A stretch of DNA of 64,000 bases from Brevibacterium sp. ZH18 (GTDB taxonomy: Bacteria; Actinomycetota; Actinomycetes; Actinomycetales; Brevibacteriaceae), in contig NZ_JALDSX010000002.1 of assembly GCF_022748595.1 (NCBI RefSeq), positions 62,001 through 126,000 on the forward strand, given 5' to 3'. The notes beneath the pieces are model-generated. The model searched no databases and was not told the DNA's origin. It saw only the letters and a program-made list of their open reading frames with translations. How positions within the stretch are numbered: the stretch's first letter is position 1; the number at the start of each line of letters is the position of its first letter. Shown in pieces: positions 36,094 to 44,558 of the stretch. The translations under genes and the position numbers were made by a program.

Positions 36094-37329
36094 GTGGACG
36101 ACACAGCACCAGCGAACAGCACATCATCCGCGAGCACTGCGACCCCCACAGGTGCCCCGGCACCGGAACACGCCGAGGTGGTCATCATCGGGGCGGGCGT
36201 GATGGGGGCCGCGATCGCCTACCAACTCGCCGACCGCGGGGTCGAGGACATCGTCCTCGTCGAACGCGACTCTCCCGGATCAGGGTCGACGTCGAAGGCC
36301 GCCGGCGGAGTCAGGACCCAGTTCTCCGACGAGGTCAACATCGCCTTGGCCACGCGCAGCCTCGAGGTCCTGCGGAACTTCGAAGCCGACTTCGGCATCG
36401 ACATCGATCTCGTGAGCAACGGCTACCTGTTCCTCCTCGACTCCGCCGAGGCGGCTGAGACCTTCGCCGCCAACGTCGCCCTCCAGCAGAGCATGGGCCT
36501 TGACTCCCGGATGCTCGACGTCGATGAGATCAAGGAGCTGGCCCCTTTCGTCAACACCGAGGGACTCGTCGCCGGGGCCTTCAATCCGGGCGACGGCCAC
36601 TGCACACCCGAGGCTGTCGTGTCCGGGTATGTCACTGCGGCCAGGAACAAGGGTGTGCGCGTGCTCAAGAACTGCGAGGTGACGGGCATTGAGTCGAGCG
36701 GCGGGGCGAGCCGGACTGTGACGTCCGTGATCACGACGAAGGGCACCATCGAATGCTCACAGATCGTCTGCGCCGCTGGAGCCTGGTCCGGCCTCATCGG
36801 CGAGATGGCAGGCGTCGATCTTCCGGTGAGGCCCCTGCGCCGCGAGATCATGGTCAGCGAACCCGTCGATGAAGAGACACTGGGCATCGACCTGTCGCGA
36901 ATGCCCTTCACCATCGACTTCTCGACGAGCTTCTACGTCCACCCCGAAGGCCCAGGACTCCTCTTCGGTTGCCCCGACGAGACGGATGTGTGGGAGTTCG
37001 ACGACAAACGCAGCCCCGACTGGCTGCCCACGCTGGCCGAACTCATCGAATCCCGGGCTCCGGGGCTGGGCGACGTCGAGGTCAAGCGCGGCTGGGCGGG
37101 CCTCTACGAGATGACGCCCGATCACAATGCGCTCATCGGCCAGGCCGCCGAACTCGACGGGTTCTTCTACGCCTGCGGGTTCTCCGGCCACGGCTTCCTC
37201 ATGGGGCCAGCCGTCGGCGAGGTCGTCGCCGACCTGATGACCGGCCGCACACCGTTCGTCGATGTCACACCACTCGACAAACGCCGCTTCTCCACGACGG
37301 GACTGCGCAAGGAGCTCAACATCGTCTGA
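36094..37329 (+). CDS. FAD-dependent amine/amino acid oxidase (sarcosine or pipecolate oxidase type)
   Basis: DAO-family flavoprotein of about 411 residues. The FAD motif is EVVIIGAGVMGAAIAYQLADRGVEDIVLVERD; the C-terminal motif is GLYEMTPDHNALIG and FYACGFSGHGFLMGPAVGEVVADLM, as in sarcosine oxidase beta and L-pipecolate oxidase. Next to an ALDH7-type dehydrogenase, oxidation of L-pipecolate (AmaA-like) is the best guess; other cyclic imino or secondary amino acids are possible. The GTG at 36094 follows GAGG at good spacing; an ATG at 36052 in frame has no nearby RBS. Confidence 0.85.
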   Translation: MDDTAPANSTSSASTATPTGAPAPEHAEVVIIGAGVMGAAIAYQLADRGVEDIVLVERDSPGSGSTSKAAGGVRTQFSDEVNIALATRSLEVLRNFEADFGIDIDLVSNGYLFLLDSAEAAETFAANVALQQSMGLDSRMLDVDEIKELAPFVNTEGLVAGAFNPGDGHCTPEAVVSGYVTAARNKGVRVLKNCEVTGIESSGGASRTVTSVITTKGTIECSQIVCAAGAWSGLIGEMAGVDLPVRPLRREIMVSEPVDEETLGIDLSRMPFTIDFSTSFYVHPEGPGLLFGCPDETDVWEFDDKRSPDWLPTLAELIESRAPGLGDVEVKRGWAGLYEMTPDHNALIGQAAELDGFFYACGFSGHGFLMGPAVGEVVADLMTGRTPFVDVTPLDKRRFSTTGLRKELNIV

Positions 37330-37439
37330 GCACCCAGCCCCGCAGACCCGTCAACCACTAGAACCCACAACCCACCACTGCATTTCACGCACAGCTCTTC
37401 ACACACACCGCACCAGACAGAACAGCGAAAGGACCGCAC

Positions 37440-38978
37440 ATGACTGCACTGCCCACCGACCAGGCCATCACCGATCTCCTCACCTCAGGACTCACCGCAT
37501 GTGGCGTCGACACCTCCGTCCTGACAGCCGGTTCCAGCGCGGCAGCCAGCCTGCCCGCGCGGTCACCGATCACAGGCCAGAGCCTCGGCGAGCTTGCCGC
37601 GGATACGAAGGAGACCGCCGCGGCGAAGATCTCAGCGGCTGCGAAGGCCTTCGATGCCTGGCGTGATGTCCCCGCCCCCGTGCGCGGCCAGCTGGTCCAG
37701 CGCTGGGGTCAGCTGCTGGGCGAGCACAAGGAGGACCTCGCGAAGATCATCACGGTCGAGGCCGGCAAGACTCCGTCCGAAGCGGCCGGTGAGGTCCAGG
37801 AGATGATCGACGTCTGCGAATACGCCCTGGGACAGTCCCGACAGCTGTGGGGCAAGACGATGCCCAGCGAACGCCCCGGTCACCGGCTGATGGAGACCTG
37901 GCACCCGCTCGGCGTCGTCGGGGTCATCTCCGCGTTCAACTTCCCCGTCGCCGTGTACTCCTGGAACACGGCCTTGGCGTTGGTCGCCGGTGATTCGGTC
38001 GTGTGGAAGCCCTCGGAGAACGCCGTACTCGCGGCCCTGGGCGCGCAGTCGCTGCTGGTCCGGGCCGCCGCCGAGGTGGGGGCACCGGAGGATCTCACGC
38101 CCATCCTCGTCGGCGGCCGTGACATCGGCGACCTCATGGTCCGTGACGAGCGCGTGGCCTTGGTCTCGGCGACGGGTTCGGTGCGGATGGGCCGTGAGGT
38201 CGGTCCTGTCGTGGCGGAGCGGTTCGGAAAGGTCCTCCTCGAGCTCGGCGGCAACAATGGTGCGATCGTCGCCCCGAGCGCCGACATCGACCTGGCACTG
38301 CGTGGTGTCGTCTTCGCTGCGGCCGGCACCGCTGGCCAGCGCTGCACGACGCTGCGACGCCTCATCGTCCATGAGTCGATCGCCGATGATTTCGTCGACA
38401 AGATCGTCGCGGCGTACAAGACGTTGAGCATCGGTTCGCCCACCGAGGATGGAGTCCTCGTCGGTCCGCTCATCAACGAAGGCTCGTTTGAGGCAATGCA
38501 GTCAGCTCTCAAACAGGCTGAGTCCGAAGGCGGTACGGTGCTCTGCGGGGGCGCTCGCGTCCTCGACGATGAGCGCCCTGATGCCCACTATGTCGAGCCG
38601 GCGGTCGTGCGGATGCCCAGCCAAACCTCGGTGATGGAGTCCGAGACGTTCGCCCCGATCCTCTATGTCGTGACCTATTCGGACCTCGACGAGGCGCTGG
38701 CCATCCACAATGGTGTGCCCCAGGGCTTGTCCTCGGCGATCTTCACATCGGAGTTGGCAGAGTCGGAGAAGTTCCTGTCGCGCTCGGACTGTGGCATCGC
38801 CAACGTCAACATCGGCACGTCCGGTGCGGAAATCGGCGGTGCGTTCGGCGGTGAGAAGGAGACCGGCGGCGGCCGCGAGTCCGGCACTGATTCTTGGAAG
38901 GCCTACATGCGTCAGGCCACGAACACGATCAACTACTCGGGTGAGCTGCCGTTGGCTCAGGGAGTCGAGTTCCTCTGA
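37440..38978 (+). CDS. amaB: ALDH7-type aldehyde dehydrogenase (piperidine-6-carboxylate dehydrogenase)
   Basis: A 512-residue NAD(P)-dependent dehydrogenase. Catalytic Glu lies in LLELGGNNGAIV and catalytic Cys in AAAGTAGQRCTTLRRLIVHESI; the GGNNGA and TAGQRCTT forms, with ISAFNFPVAVYSWN, are characteristic of ALDH7 (antiquitin) and bacterial L-piperidine-6-carboxylate/aminoadipate-semialdehyde dehydrogenase. It would oxidise the product of the neighbouring FAD oxidase to 2-aminoadipate. It is separated from that gene by 110 bases and followed by a terminator. Confidence 0.9.
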   Translation: MTALPTDQAITDLLTSGLTACGVDTSVLTAGSSAAASLPARSPITGQSLGELAADTKETAAAKISAAAKAFDAWRDVPAPVRGQLVQRWGQLLGEHKEDLAKIITVEAGKTPSEAAGEVQEMIDVCEYALGQSRQLWGKTMPSERPGHRLMETWHPLGVVGVISAFNFPVAVYSWNTALALVAGDSVVWKPSENAVLAALGAQSLLVRAAAEVGAPEDLTPILVGGRDIGDLMVRDERVALVSATGSVRMGREVGPVVAERFGKVLLELGGNNGAIVAPSADIDLALRGVVFAAAGTAGQRCTTLRRLIVHESIADDFVDKIVAAYKTLSIGSPTEDGVLVGPLINEGSFEAMQSALKQAESEGGTVLCGGARVLDDERPDAHYVEPAVVRMPSQTSVMESETFAPILYVVTYSDLDEALAIHNGVPQGLSSAIFTSELAESEKFLSRSDCGIANVNIGTSGAEIGGAFGGEKETGGGRESGTDSWKAYMRQATNTINYSGELPLAQGVEFL

Positions 38979-39001
38979 GCCGCCTCGGCTAACTCGGAAT
39001 T

Positions 39002-39028
39002 CGGGCGTCGGCTTTTGGCCGGCGCCCG
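39002..39028 (+). terminator. Terminator after the ALDH7 gene
   Basis: Eleven-base arms CGGGCGTCGGC and GCCGGCGCCCG (one G-U pair) around a TTTTG loop, followed by CTTTCTG. It ends the oxidase-dehydrogenase unit 24 bases after its stop. Confidence 0.75.
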
Positions 39029-39218
39029 CTTTCTGTGCTCGAGGAGCAGGGCAACGAGCCGTCCGCATACTTCGGAACCTACCTTGAGGCAAGACGCCTT
39101 GCAATGATTCCTGCTCGCAGCTGTCTGGTTGATCACGGAAAGACAGGACGACCGACACGGAACAAGCGCGAACGACTAAAGTTGGCTATGAGCGTTTGAA
39201 GACCGAAGGAGAACACCT

Positions 39219-39986
39219 GTGATTGAGCTGAAGACACCCGCCGAGATCGAGAAGATGGCGGTGACCGGCCGATTCGTCGCAAAGACACTGGCTGAACTGT
39301 CTGAGCTCGCAGAACCGGGCATGAACATCATGCACCTGGAGCAGCGGGCCCGGACGCTCATCAAGGATGCCGGTGCCGAGTCCTGCTACTGGGACTATGC
39401 TCCGTCCTTCGGTGATGGCCCCTTCCGCAACGTCATCTGCCTCTCTGTCAACGACGGCGTCCTCCACGGCAAGCCGCACGACTACGTGATGAAGGACGGC
39501 GACCTGCTGACCCTGGACTTCGCTGTGTCGATCAACGGCTGGGTCGCCGATGCCGCACGCTCGGTCATCGTCGGCGACGGCACCGACGAGGACCAGCGCC
39601 TCATCGACTCCACTTGGTCGGGACTCGAAGCCGGCATCTCTGCCGCACAGCCGGGCAACCGCCTCGGCGACATCTCCAAGGCCATCGGCGACGTCGCTGA
39701 TGAACAGCGCATCCCTGTCAACCTCGACTTCGGTGGACACGGCCTCGGTCATACGATGCACGAGGATCCGCACGTGGCCAATCGCGGCAAGGGCGGGCGC
39801 GGCCTCGTGCTCAAGCCAGGTCTGACCCTGGCGATCGAGCCATGGTGGTCATTCACTTCGAAGAAGCTCTCCGTCGACAAGGACGGCTGGACTCTGCGCT
39901 TGGCCGACGGCTCGAACGGCGCGCACTCAGAGAACACCATCGCCATCACCGAGGACGGACCACGGGTGCTGACAACCCTGGACTGA
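39219..39986 (+). CDS. map: Type I methionine aminopeptidase
   Basis: Removes the initiator methionine from nascent proteins. The 255-residue protein has the five metal ligands expected: DFAVSINGWVADAARS (two Asp), GHGLGHTMHEDPHV (His), IEPWW (Glu) and AHSENTIAITEDG (Glu). The GTG start follows GAAGGAG at seven bases. It has its own promoter region after the upstream terminator and is followed by a perfect hairpin. Confidence 0.96.
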   Translation: MIELKTPAEIEKMAVTGRFVAKTLAELSELAEPGMNIMHLEQRARTLIKDAGAESCYWDYAPSFGDGPFRNVICLSVNDGVLHGKPHDYVMKDGDLLTLDFAVSINGWVADAARSVIVGDGTDEDQRLIDSTWSGLEAGISAAQPGNRLGDISKAIGDVADEQRIPVNLDFGGHGLGHTMHEDPHVANRGKGGRGLVLKPGLTLAIEPWWSFTSKKLSVDKDGWTLRLADGSNGAHSENTIAITEDGPRVLTTLD

Positions 39987-40001
39987 TGTCTGCGAACAGC
40001 A

Positions 40002-40042
40002 CAATCGGGCTTCCGACGAATGATTCGTCGGAAGCCCGATTG
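40002..40042. terminator. Perfect 19-bp hairpin after map
   Basis: Arms CAATCGGGCTTCCGACGAA and its exact complement around a TGA loop; no T tract on either side. It lies 15 bases after the map stop and is probably a terminator working without U residues. The tip CCGACGAATGATTCGTCGG is identical to that of the hairpin after lsr2. Confidence 0.75.
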
Positions 40043-40078
40043 CGTGTGGAGTCCTCGCCGGTGGAGGACAATGACGGG

Positions 40079-40573
40079 ATGAGCGTGACGATCCGAAACA
40101 TGACGGACGGTGACTGGCCCGCAGTGGAGCGCATATATGCGGCAGGGATCGCCGGCGGCAGCGCAACTTTCGCCTCGGATCCACCGACGAAGCAGGATTT
40201 CTTTGCAACGAGGATCGCGGGACTCGATCTCATCGCCGAGGTCGACGGCAGCGTCCTGGGCTGGGCGGCGGCCACACCGACCTCTGATCGCGACGTCTAT
40301 CGTGGCGTCATCGAGCACTCCGTCTACGTCGATCCCCGCGCGGCAGGTCAAGGACTCGGCTCGGCTCTTCTCGAATCGCTCATCGAACACTCCAATGACC
40401 TGGGATTCTGGATGTTGCAGGCCTCCATCCTGCCCGAGAACACCGCCAGCCTCCACCTGCACGATAAGGCTGGCTTCCGACGAGTCGGCCGCCGAGAACG
40501 CATCGGCTACATGACCTTCGGCCCTCACGCCGGGACCTGGTGCGACACGATCCTCGTCGAAAAGCGTCTCTGA
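40079..40573 (+). CDS. GNAT acetyltransferase, phosphinothricin acetyltransferase-like
   Basis: A 164-residue acetyltransferase closely resembling the PAT/Bar and MddA-like group: VTIRNMTDGDWPAVERIYAAGIAGGSATF, then EHSVYVDPRAAGQGLGSALLESLIEHS and LQASILPENTASLHLHDKAGFRRVGRRERIGY. Chromosomal members often act on methionine sulfoximine-type amino acids; the substrate is not certain. The start at 40079 has GGAGG upstream; the long open frame before it crosses the map terminator hairpin and is rejected. Confidence 0.88.
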   Translation: MSVTIRNMTDGDWPAVERIYAAGIAGGSATFASDPPTKQDFFATRIAGLDLIAEVDGSVLGWAAATPTSDRDVYRGVIEHSVYVDPRAAGQGLGSALLESLIEHSNDLGFWMLQASILPENTASLHLHDKAGFRRVGRRERIGYMTFGPHAGTWCDTILVEKRL

Positions 40574-40602
40574 AGCTCATTCGGTCGCCACCGCAAGCTC
40601 GT

Positions 40603-40632
40603 GTCAGCGAATTTCATGTCAGCGAATTTCAT
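40603..40632. repeat. 15-bp direct repeat upstream of radA
   Basis: GTCAGCGAATTTCAT occurs twice head to tail, between the acetyltransferase stop and the radA start, and is followed by a third GTCAG. Function unknown; it could also alter the radA leader length. Confidence 0.75.
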
Positions 40633-40659
40633 GTCAGAGCCACGTGCCAGAATCGACGT

Positions 40660-42012
40660 ATGTCTTTCACCTGCACCGAATGCGGCTATTCAACCGTCAA
40701 ATGGCTGGGTCGCTGCCCTGAATGCCAAGCCTGGGGCACTCTCGAAGAGAAGGGTGCAGGCAAGACCTCGGTCAAGACGAAGGTCAAGAAGTCCAGTGGT
40801 GCGAAGTCGATCAATCAAGTCGACTCCTCGCAGGCGCAGGCTCGAACGACTTTCGTCAGTGAGTTCGACAGAGTCCTCGGAGGCGGCATCGTCCCCGGCG
40901 CTGTCGTCCTTCTGTCGGGTGAACCCGGTGTCGGAAAGTCCACACTCCTGCTCGACGTCGCCGCCCGCGTGGCCAAATTCGGGGCCAAGGTCCTCTACGT
41001 CACCGGAGAAGAATCCGCCGGTCAGGTGCGCCTGCGCGCCGAGAGGATCAACGCCCTTGAGGACTCACTGCTCCTGGCCGCCGAAACCGACTTGGGCGCC
41101 GTATTGGGAATGATCGAGGCCGAGGCTCCGGAGATGCTCGTCGTCGACTCCATTCAGACTCTCGCTTCCTCAGAGATCGATGGAGTGCCCGGCGGTGTCA
41201 CCCAGGTTCGAGAGGTCGCTGCGGCACTCATCCGCGAGGCCAAAGCCCGATCGTTGCCGACGGTCCTCGTCGGACACATCACGAAGGATGGAACCATTGC
41301 GGGCCCCAGGCTTCTCGAGCACCTCGTCGACGTCGTCTGCACCTTCGAAGGCGAGCGGCACTCACGCCTGCGCATGCTGCGAGCCGTGAAGAACCGCTTC
41401 GGACCCACCGATGACGTCGGCTGCTTCGACATGGAGGAGAACGGCATCAAGAGCCTCGAGGACCCCTCCGGCCTCTTCCTCTCTCGCAGCGGCAGCAATC
41501 CTCCGGGAACCTGCCTCACGGTGACGCAGGAGGGCAAACGCCCACTTCTCGTCGAAGTCCAGTCCCTCATCACCGAATCCGCAGGAGGGCAGTCCAGGCG
41601 GTCGGTCTCCGGCGTGGACTCGTCCCGTGTGGCTATGATGCTGGCTGTCCTGAGCCAGAAGATCGGAAACATCAGCCTCGCGAAGAGCGACGTCTTCACC
41701 GCGACCGTCGGCGGCGCGAAACTCTCCGAGCCGGCCAGCGACCTAGCCATCTGCCTCTCTCTGGCCTCGGCCGCGAGGGACAAGTCCATGGCCGCGAAAT
41801 TCGTCGCAATCGGAGAGATCAGCCTGTCAGGAGAGATACGCAACGTGCCCAACCTCGGTCAACGACTCAACGAGGCGGCCCGACTCGGCATCACCCATGC
41901 GATCGTCGCTCACGGCGCACTGCGCAACGTTGCCACTCCAGGCAACATGCGCGTCAAGGAATGCGAGCACGTCTCCGAAGCTGTCGATCTACTCCTCGGC
42001 GGTAACGATTGA
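40660..42012 (+). CDS. radA: DNA repair protein RadA
   Basis: RecA-like helicase for branch migration in recombinational repair, 450 residues. It has the N-terminal zinc finger (CTECGYSTVKWLGRCPECQAWG), Walker A GEPGVGKST, and the RadA-specific KNRFG motif. A Lon-protease-like C-terminal domain follows (SDLAICLSLASAARDKSMAAKFVAIGEISLSGEIR). The ATG at 40660 gives the family N-terminus MSFTC; the longer frame upstream is not needed. Confidence 0.97.
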   Translation: MSFTCTECGYSTVKWLGRCPECQAWGTLEEKGAGKTSVKTKVKKSSGAKSINQVDSSQAQARTTFVSEFDRVLGGGIVPGAVVLLSGEPGVGKSTLLLDVAARVAKFGAKVLYVTGEESAGQVRLRAERINALEDSLLLAAETDLGAVLGMIEAEAPEMLVVDSIQTLASSEIDGVPGGVTQVREVAAALIREAKARSLPTVLVGHITKDGTIAGPRLLEHLVDVVCTFEGERHSRLRMLRAVKNRFGPTDDVGCFDMEENGIKSLEDPSGLFLSRSGSNPPGTCLTVTQEGKRPLLVEVQSLITESAGGQSRRSVSGVDSSRVAMMLAVLSQKIGNISLAKSDVFTATVGGAKLSEPASDLAICLSLASAARDKSMAAKFVAIGEISLSGEIRNVPNLGQRLNEAARLGITHAIVAHGALRNVATPGNMRVKECEHVSEAVDLLLGGND

Positions 42013-42057
42013 AAGGTTTTTCGGGACTTCTGCACTGAAATGGCGCATCCTTGATGC

Positions 42058-42450
42058 ATGACCACGACAGTATTTCCGGCATTTCGAACCACGGACGCCG
42101 GCGCCACGACCGATCTCCTGGTCACGCTCGGATTCACTGAGCGCCTGACCGTCAGGGACGAGGAAGACCCGTCCGTCGTCGTCCACGCAGAATATGCGCT
42201 CGGCGATGATGGCGGCATCATGTTCGGCTCCATCCGTCACGACGGGTCTGCCCTTGACAGCGTGGGTGGAACCTCGATCTATGTCGTCGTTGACACCGAA
42301 CGGGAAGTCGACCGGCTCTACGAGGCGATCATCGATCTGGGCCATGCGATCGTCCGACCGGTGGCGACCCAGCCTCACGGCGGACGGGAATTCGACTTCA
42401 GAGACCACGACGGGAATTCCTGGGGCGTCGGCTCCTACCGCGGGGCCTAA
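42058..42450 (+). CDS. VOC superfamily (glyoxalase-like) protein
   Basis: A 130-residue single VOC domain: VFPAFRTTDAGATTDLLVTLGFTERLTV, a central EYALGDDGGIMFGSI, then DVDRLYEAIIDLGHAIVRPVATQPHGGREFDFRDHDGNSWGVG. The pattern matches PhnB/glyoxalase-like proteins with metal or small-ligand binding. Substrate unknown. It follows radA by 45 bases on the same strand. Confidence 0.83.
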   Translation: MTTTVFPAFRTTDAGATTDLLVTLGFTERLTVRDEEDPSVVVHAEYALGDDGGIMFGSIRHDGSALDSVGGTSIYVVVDTEREVDRLYEAIIDLGHAIVRPVATQPHGGREFDFRDHDGNSWGVGSYRGA

Positions 42451-42542
42451 GAAGCCAGCAGCCGCTCAGGTCGTGCAGGCCACTCATCCGGTGACACCGC
42501 CTGCCACTGCGGCGACTCATGCTGCCTCAGCCGTGCCACGGA

Positions 42543-43328
42543 TCAGTCTTTCGGCGACGCCGAATCGGACGGCTTCTTGGCGTCCTTCTTCTCTTCAGCC
42601 TTTTTCGACTCTTCGGCCTTCTTCGACTCTTCCGCCTTCTTCTCCTTGGCCTTGGCCGCGTTGGACTTCTCAAGCTCGAACTTCACGGGCTTGCTCTCCA
42701 TGTCGCCGAGTTTGACGACGAGGTCATACTCCCCCGGGCCGAACTCCTTGTTCGTCCTGTTGCAGTTCTTGTCGACCTGGATCCGATTCCACTTGAACTG
42801 CGCAGTCTTCTTCGACTCCGGCGCGAATTCGGTCGAGGCTTCTGCGTTCTCATCCTCATCAGCAGCACAGAACTTCGAGGACCAGACGACATCGCCGCCC
42901 TTCTCAACCAGGAACTCCTGCTCCTTGGTGCCAACCTCGATCAGACAGGTCGCGGTGTGCTGATTGGCGATGACCATTTCGAACTCAGGCTGCGCGTCCT
43001 CTTTGAAGCTCTTCTTGTTCACCTTGGCGCTGAGCTCGACCTTATCGTCGGGACATTTTCCGCTCGCAGCCTTCTCATCGGGCACCGGTGCCGCAGCCGC
43101 GGTCGAAGCCGCCGGAGTGCTCTCCGACGCAGCTTCTTCGCCACCACCGCCTCCGATGGCCTTGACGATTCCGACGACTCCGAACACGAGCAGCGCGACC
43201 ACCACTGCGGCCAGGGCCAGTATTGTGTAGCGGCGCCGACGGTACACGTGCGCAGGCAGCTTCCCGCTAGACTGGCGGGGCGCCTTGGCACCGTTCTTCG
43301 GCTGCGAACCACGATTGGAAGGAGTCAT
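42543..43328 (-). CDS. Membrane-anchored protein with Lys/Glu-rich tail (function unknown)
   Basis: I do not recognise a function. The 261-residue protein has a basic cytoplasmic start, one membrane segment (YTILALAAVVVALLVFGVVGIVKAI, about 35-58), an Ala/Ser/Pro linker and an exported domain with four Cys (KCPDDK, ATCLIEVG, SKFCAADE, DKNCNRTN). The C-terminal tail repeats KKAEESKKAEESKKAEEKK, which may form a helix. The domain looks like a small beta-sandwich of the type found in actinobacterial cell-envelope proteins. The start at 43328 (MTPSNRGSQ) is chosen. It converges with the VOC gene and is divergent from mutY. Confidence 0.7.
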   Translation of the reverse strand: MTPSNRGSQPKNGAKAPRQSSGKLPAHVYRRRRYTILALAAVVVALLVFGVVGIVKAIGGGGGEEAASESTPAASTAAAAPVPDEKAASGKCPDDKVELSAKVNKKSFKEDAQPEFEMVIANQHTATCLIEVGTKEQEFLVEKGGDVVWSSKFCAADEDENAEASTEFAPESKKTAQFKWNRIQVDKNCNRTNKEFGPGEYDLVVKLGDMESKPVKFELEKSNAAKAKEKKAEESKKAEESKKAEEKKDAKKPSDSASPKD

Positions 43329-43364
43329 CGCTTTGAGCCTAGGCCGAAGCGATTGAGCATCCAA

Positions 43365-44453
43365 ATGACACACCGGACACCCACCGAATCGAGATCATCG
43401 GGCGCTGATTGCCAGTTCCCTCCGGTTGCCGCAGACAACGTCGAACGGGTACGCAGGACCATCATCTCCTGGTTCGAATCCGCTGCACGTCCCCTGCCAT
43501 GGCGTGATCCGGACACAAGCGCGTGGGCGATCCTGGTCAGCGAGATCATGTCCCAGCAGACTCCGGTCTCCCGAGTTGAACCGCGGTGGCGCGAATGGAT
43601 GGACAAATGGCCCACTCCCGTCGACCTGGCACGTGCCCCCACCGCCGAGGTGCTCCATCGTTGGGATCGCCTCGGCTATCCCCGCCGGGCCCTGCGTCTA
43701 CAGGAAGCAGCCCGAGTGATCGCCGACGAGCTCGACGGTCAGGTACCCCAGACTGCAGTTGAACTCTCACAACTTCCCGGCATCGGTTCGTACACCGCAG
43801 CCGCTGTGGCGTCTTTCGCCCACGGTGAGCGCACCACAGTCCTCGACACCAACGTGCGCAGAGTCCTGATCCGGCTCTTCGCCGGCCGCGAGCGTCCTAC
43901 GCCCTCACCTGGGCGGCGCGAGACAGAGTGGGCGGCCCAGTTCGTCCCCGAGCGGGACCACGTGAAGTGGAATGCGGGAATCATGGAGTTCGGCGCGCTC
44001 GTATGCACATCGCGAAACCCGCAGTGCGATGACTGCCCACTCAACGACATCTGCGCATGGCAACAGGCAGGACGTCCCGCCTCGGCGGTGAAGCGCACGA
44101 CCCAGAAATGGGCTGGGACGGATCGACAGCTGCGCGGCGCCATCATGGACGTCCTCAAATCGGCGCACGCGGAGAATGCCGCGAACGAGGAGAGAACAGG
44201 CCACAGGAAGAGCACAAGGCTCGAGGAGACAGGGAACGGACTGCCGGACGCCGTCTCGATTGACCTGTTCGTGGCCCCCACGTCCCAGATCGACCCCGAT
44301 CTGCTCGACTCTCTGGGCCAAGCCACATCAGATTCGCTGTCGACGATGCGCAACCTCACCGCGGACTCCACCCGGGTGTCGCGTCTCATCGCGGACCTCG
44401 TCGACGACGGACTCGCTGAACGCCACCAGGACTCGCTCAGCCTTCCGCGCTGA
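43365..44453 (+). CDS. mutY: A/G-specific adenine glycosylase
   Basis: Removes adenine mispaired with 8-oxoguanine or guanine. The glycosylase core begins RRTIISWFESAARPLPWRDPDTSAWAILVSEIMSQQTPVSRV, with catalytic Glu in EIMSQQT, the helix-hairpin-helix LPGIGSYTAAAVASFA and Asp in TVLDTNVRR. The iron-sulfur cluster Cys pattern CX6CX2CX5C (CTSRNPQCDDCPLNDIC) is intact. About 100 residues follow that do not look like the usual MutT-like domain; the 362 total exceeds common actinobacterial MutY. The ATG at 43365 starts near the divergent gene; longer open frame upstream is antisense to it. Confidence 0.93.
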   Translation: MTHRTPTESRSSGADCQFPPVAADNVERVRRTIISWFESAARPLPWRDPDTSAWAILVSEIMSQQTPVSRVEPRWREWMDKWPTPVDLARAPTAEVLHRWDRLGYPRRALRLQEAARVIADELDGQVPQTAVELSQLPGIGSYTAAAVASFAHGERTTVLDTNVRRVLIRLFAGRERPTPSPGRRETEWAAQFVPERDHVKWNAGIMEFGALVCTSRNPQCDDCPLNDICAWQQAGRPASAVKRTTQKWAGTDRQLRGAIMDVLKSAHAENAANEERTGHRKSTRLEETGNGLPDAVSIDLFVAPTSQIDPDLLDSLGQATSDSLSTMRNLTADSTRVSRLIADLVDDGLAERHQDSLSLPR

Positions 44454-44503
44454 TACGCAGTCCTGCCGGACGCGGTCCAGTGCCGCCTTCGTCCCGGCCC
44501 CGC

Positions 44504-44557
44504 AATCGGCGAGGTGTCAGTATTCGGCGAGGTGCCGGCAATCGGCGAGGTGTCAGC
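44504..44557. repeat. 18-bp tandem repeat beside the ArgA-like gene stop
   Basis: Three 18-bp units (aatcggcgaggtgtcagt type) begin at 44504, 44522 and 44540, directly next to the stop at 44559-44561. Two of the three carry TGAC on the minus strand. Confidence 0.8.
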
Positions 44558-44558
44558 C

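Noticed and set aside
39842-40078. Long N-terminal extension of the PAT-like acetyltransferase
   Set aside because: It crosses the perfect hairpin after map and the end of map itself; the family N-terminus begins at 40079.
42519-43364. Hydrophobic open frame upstream of mutY in the same frame
   Set aside because: It is antisense to the membrane-anchored protein gene (42543-43328), which has a proper membrane segment and exported domain; MutY similarity starts only at about 43365.
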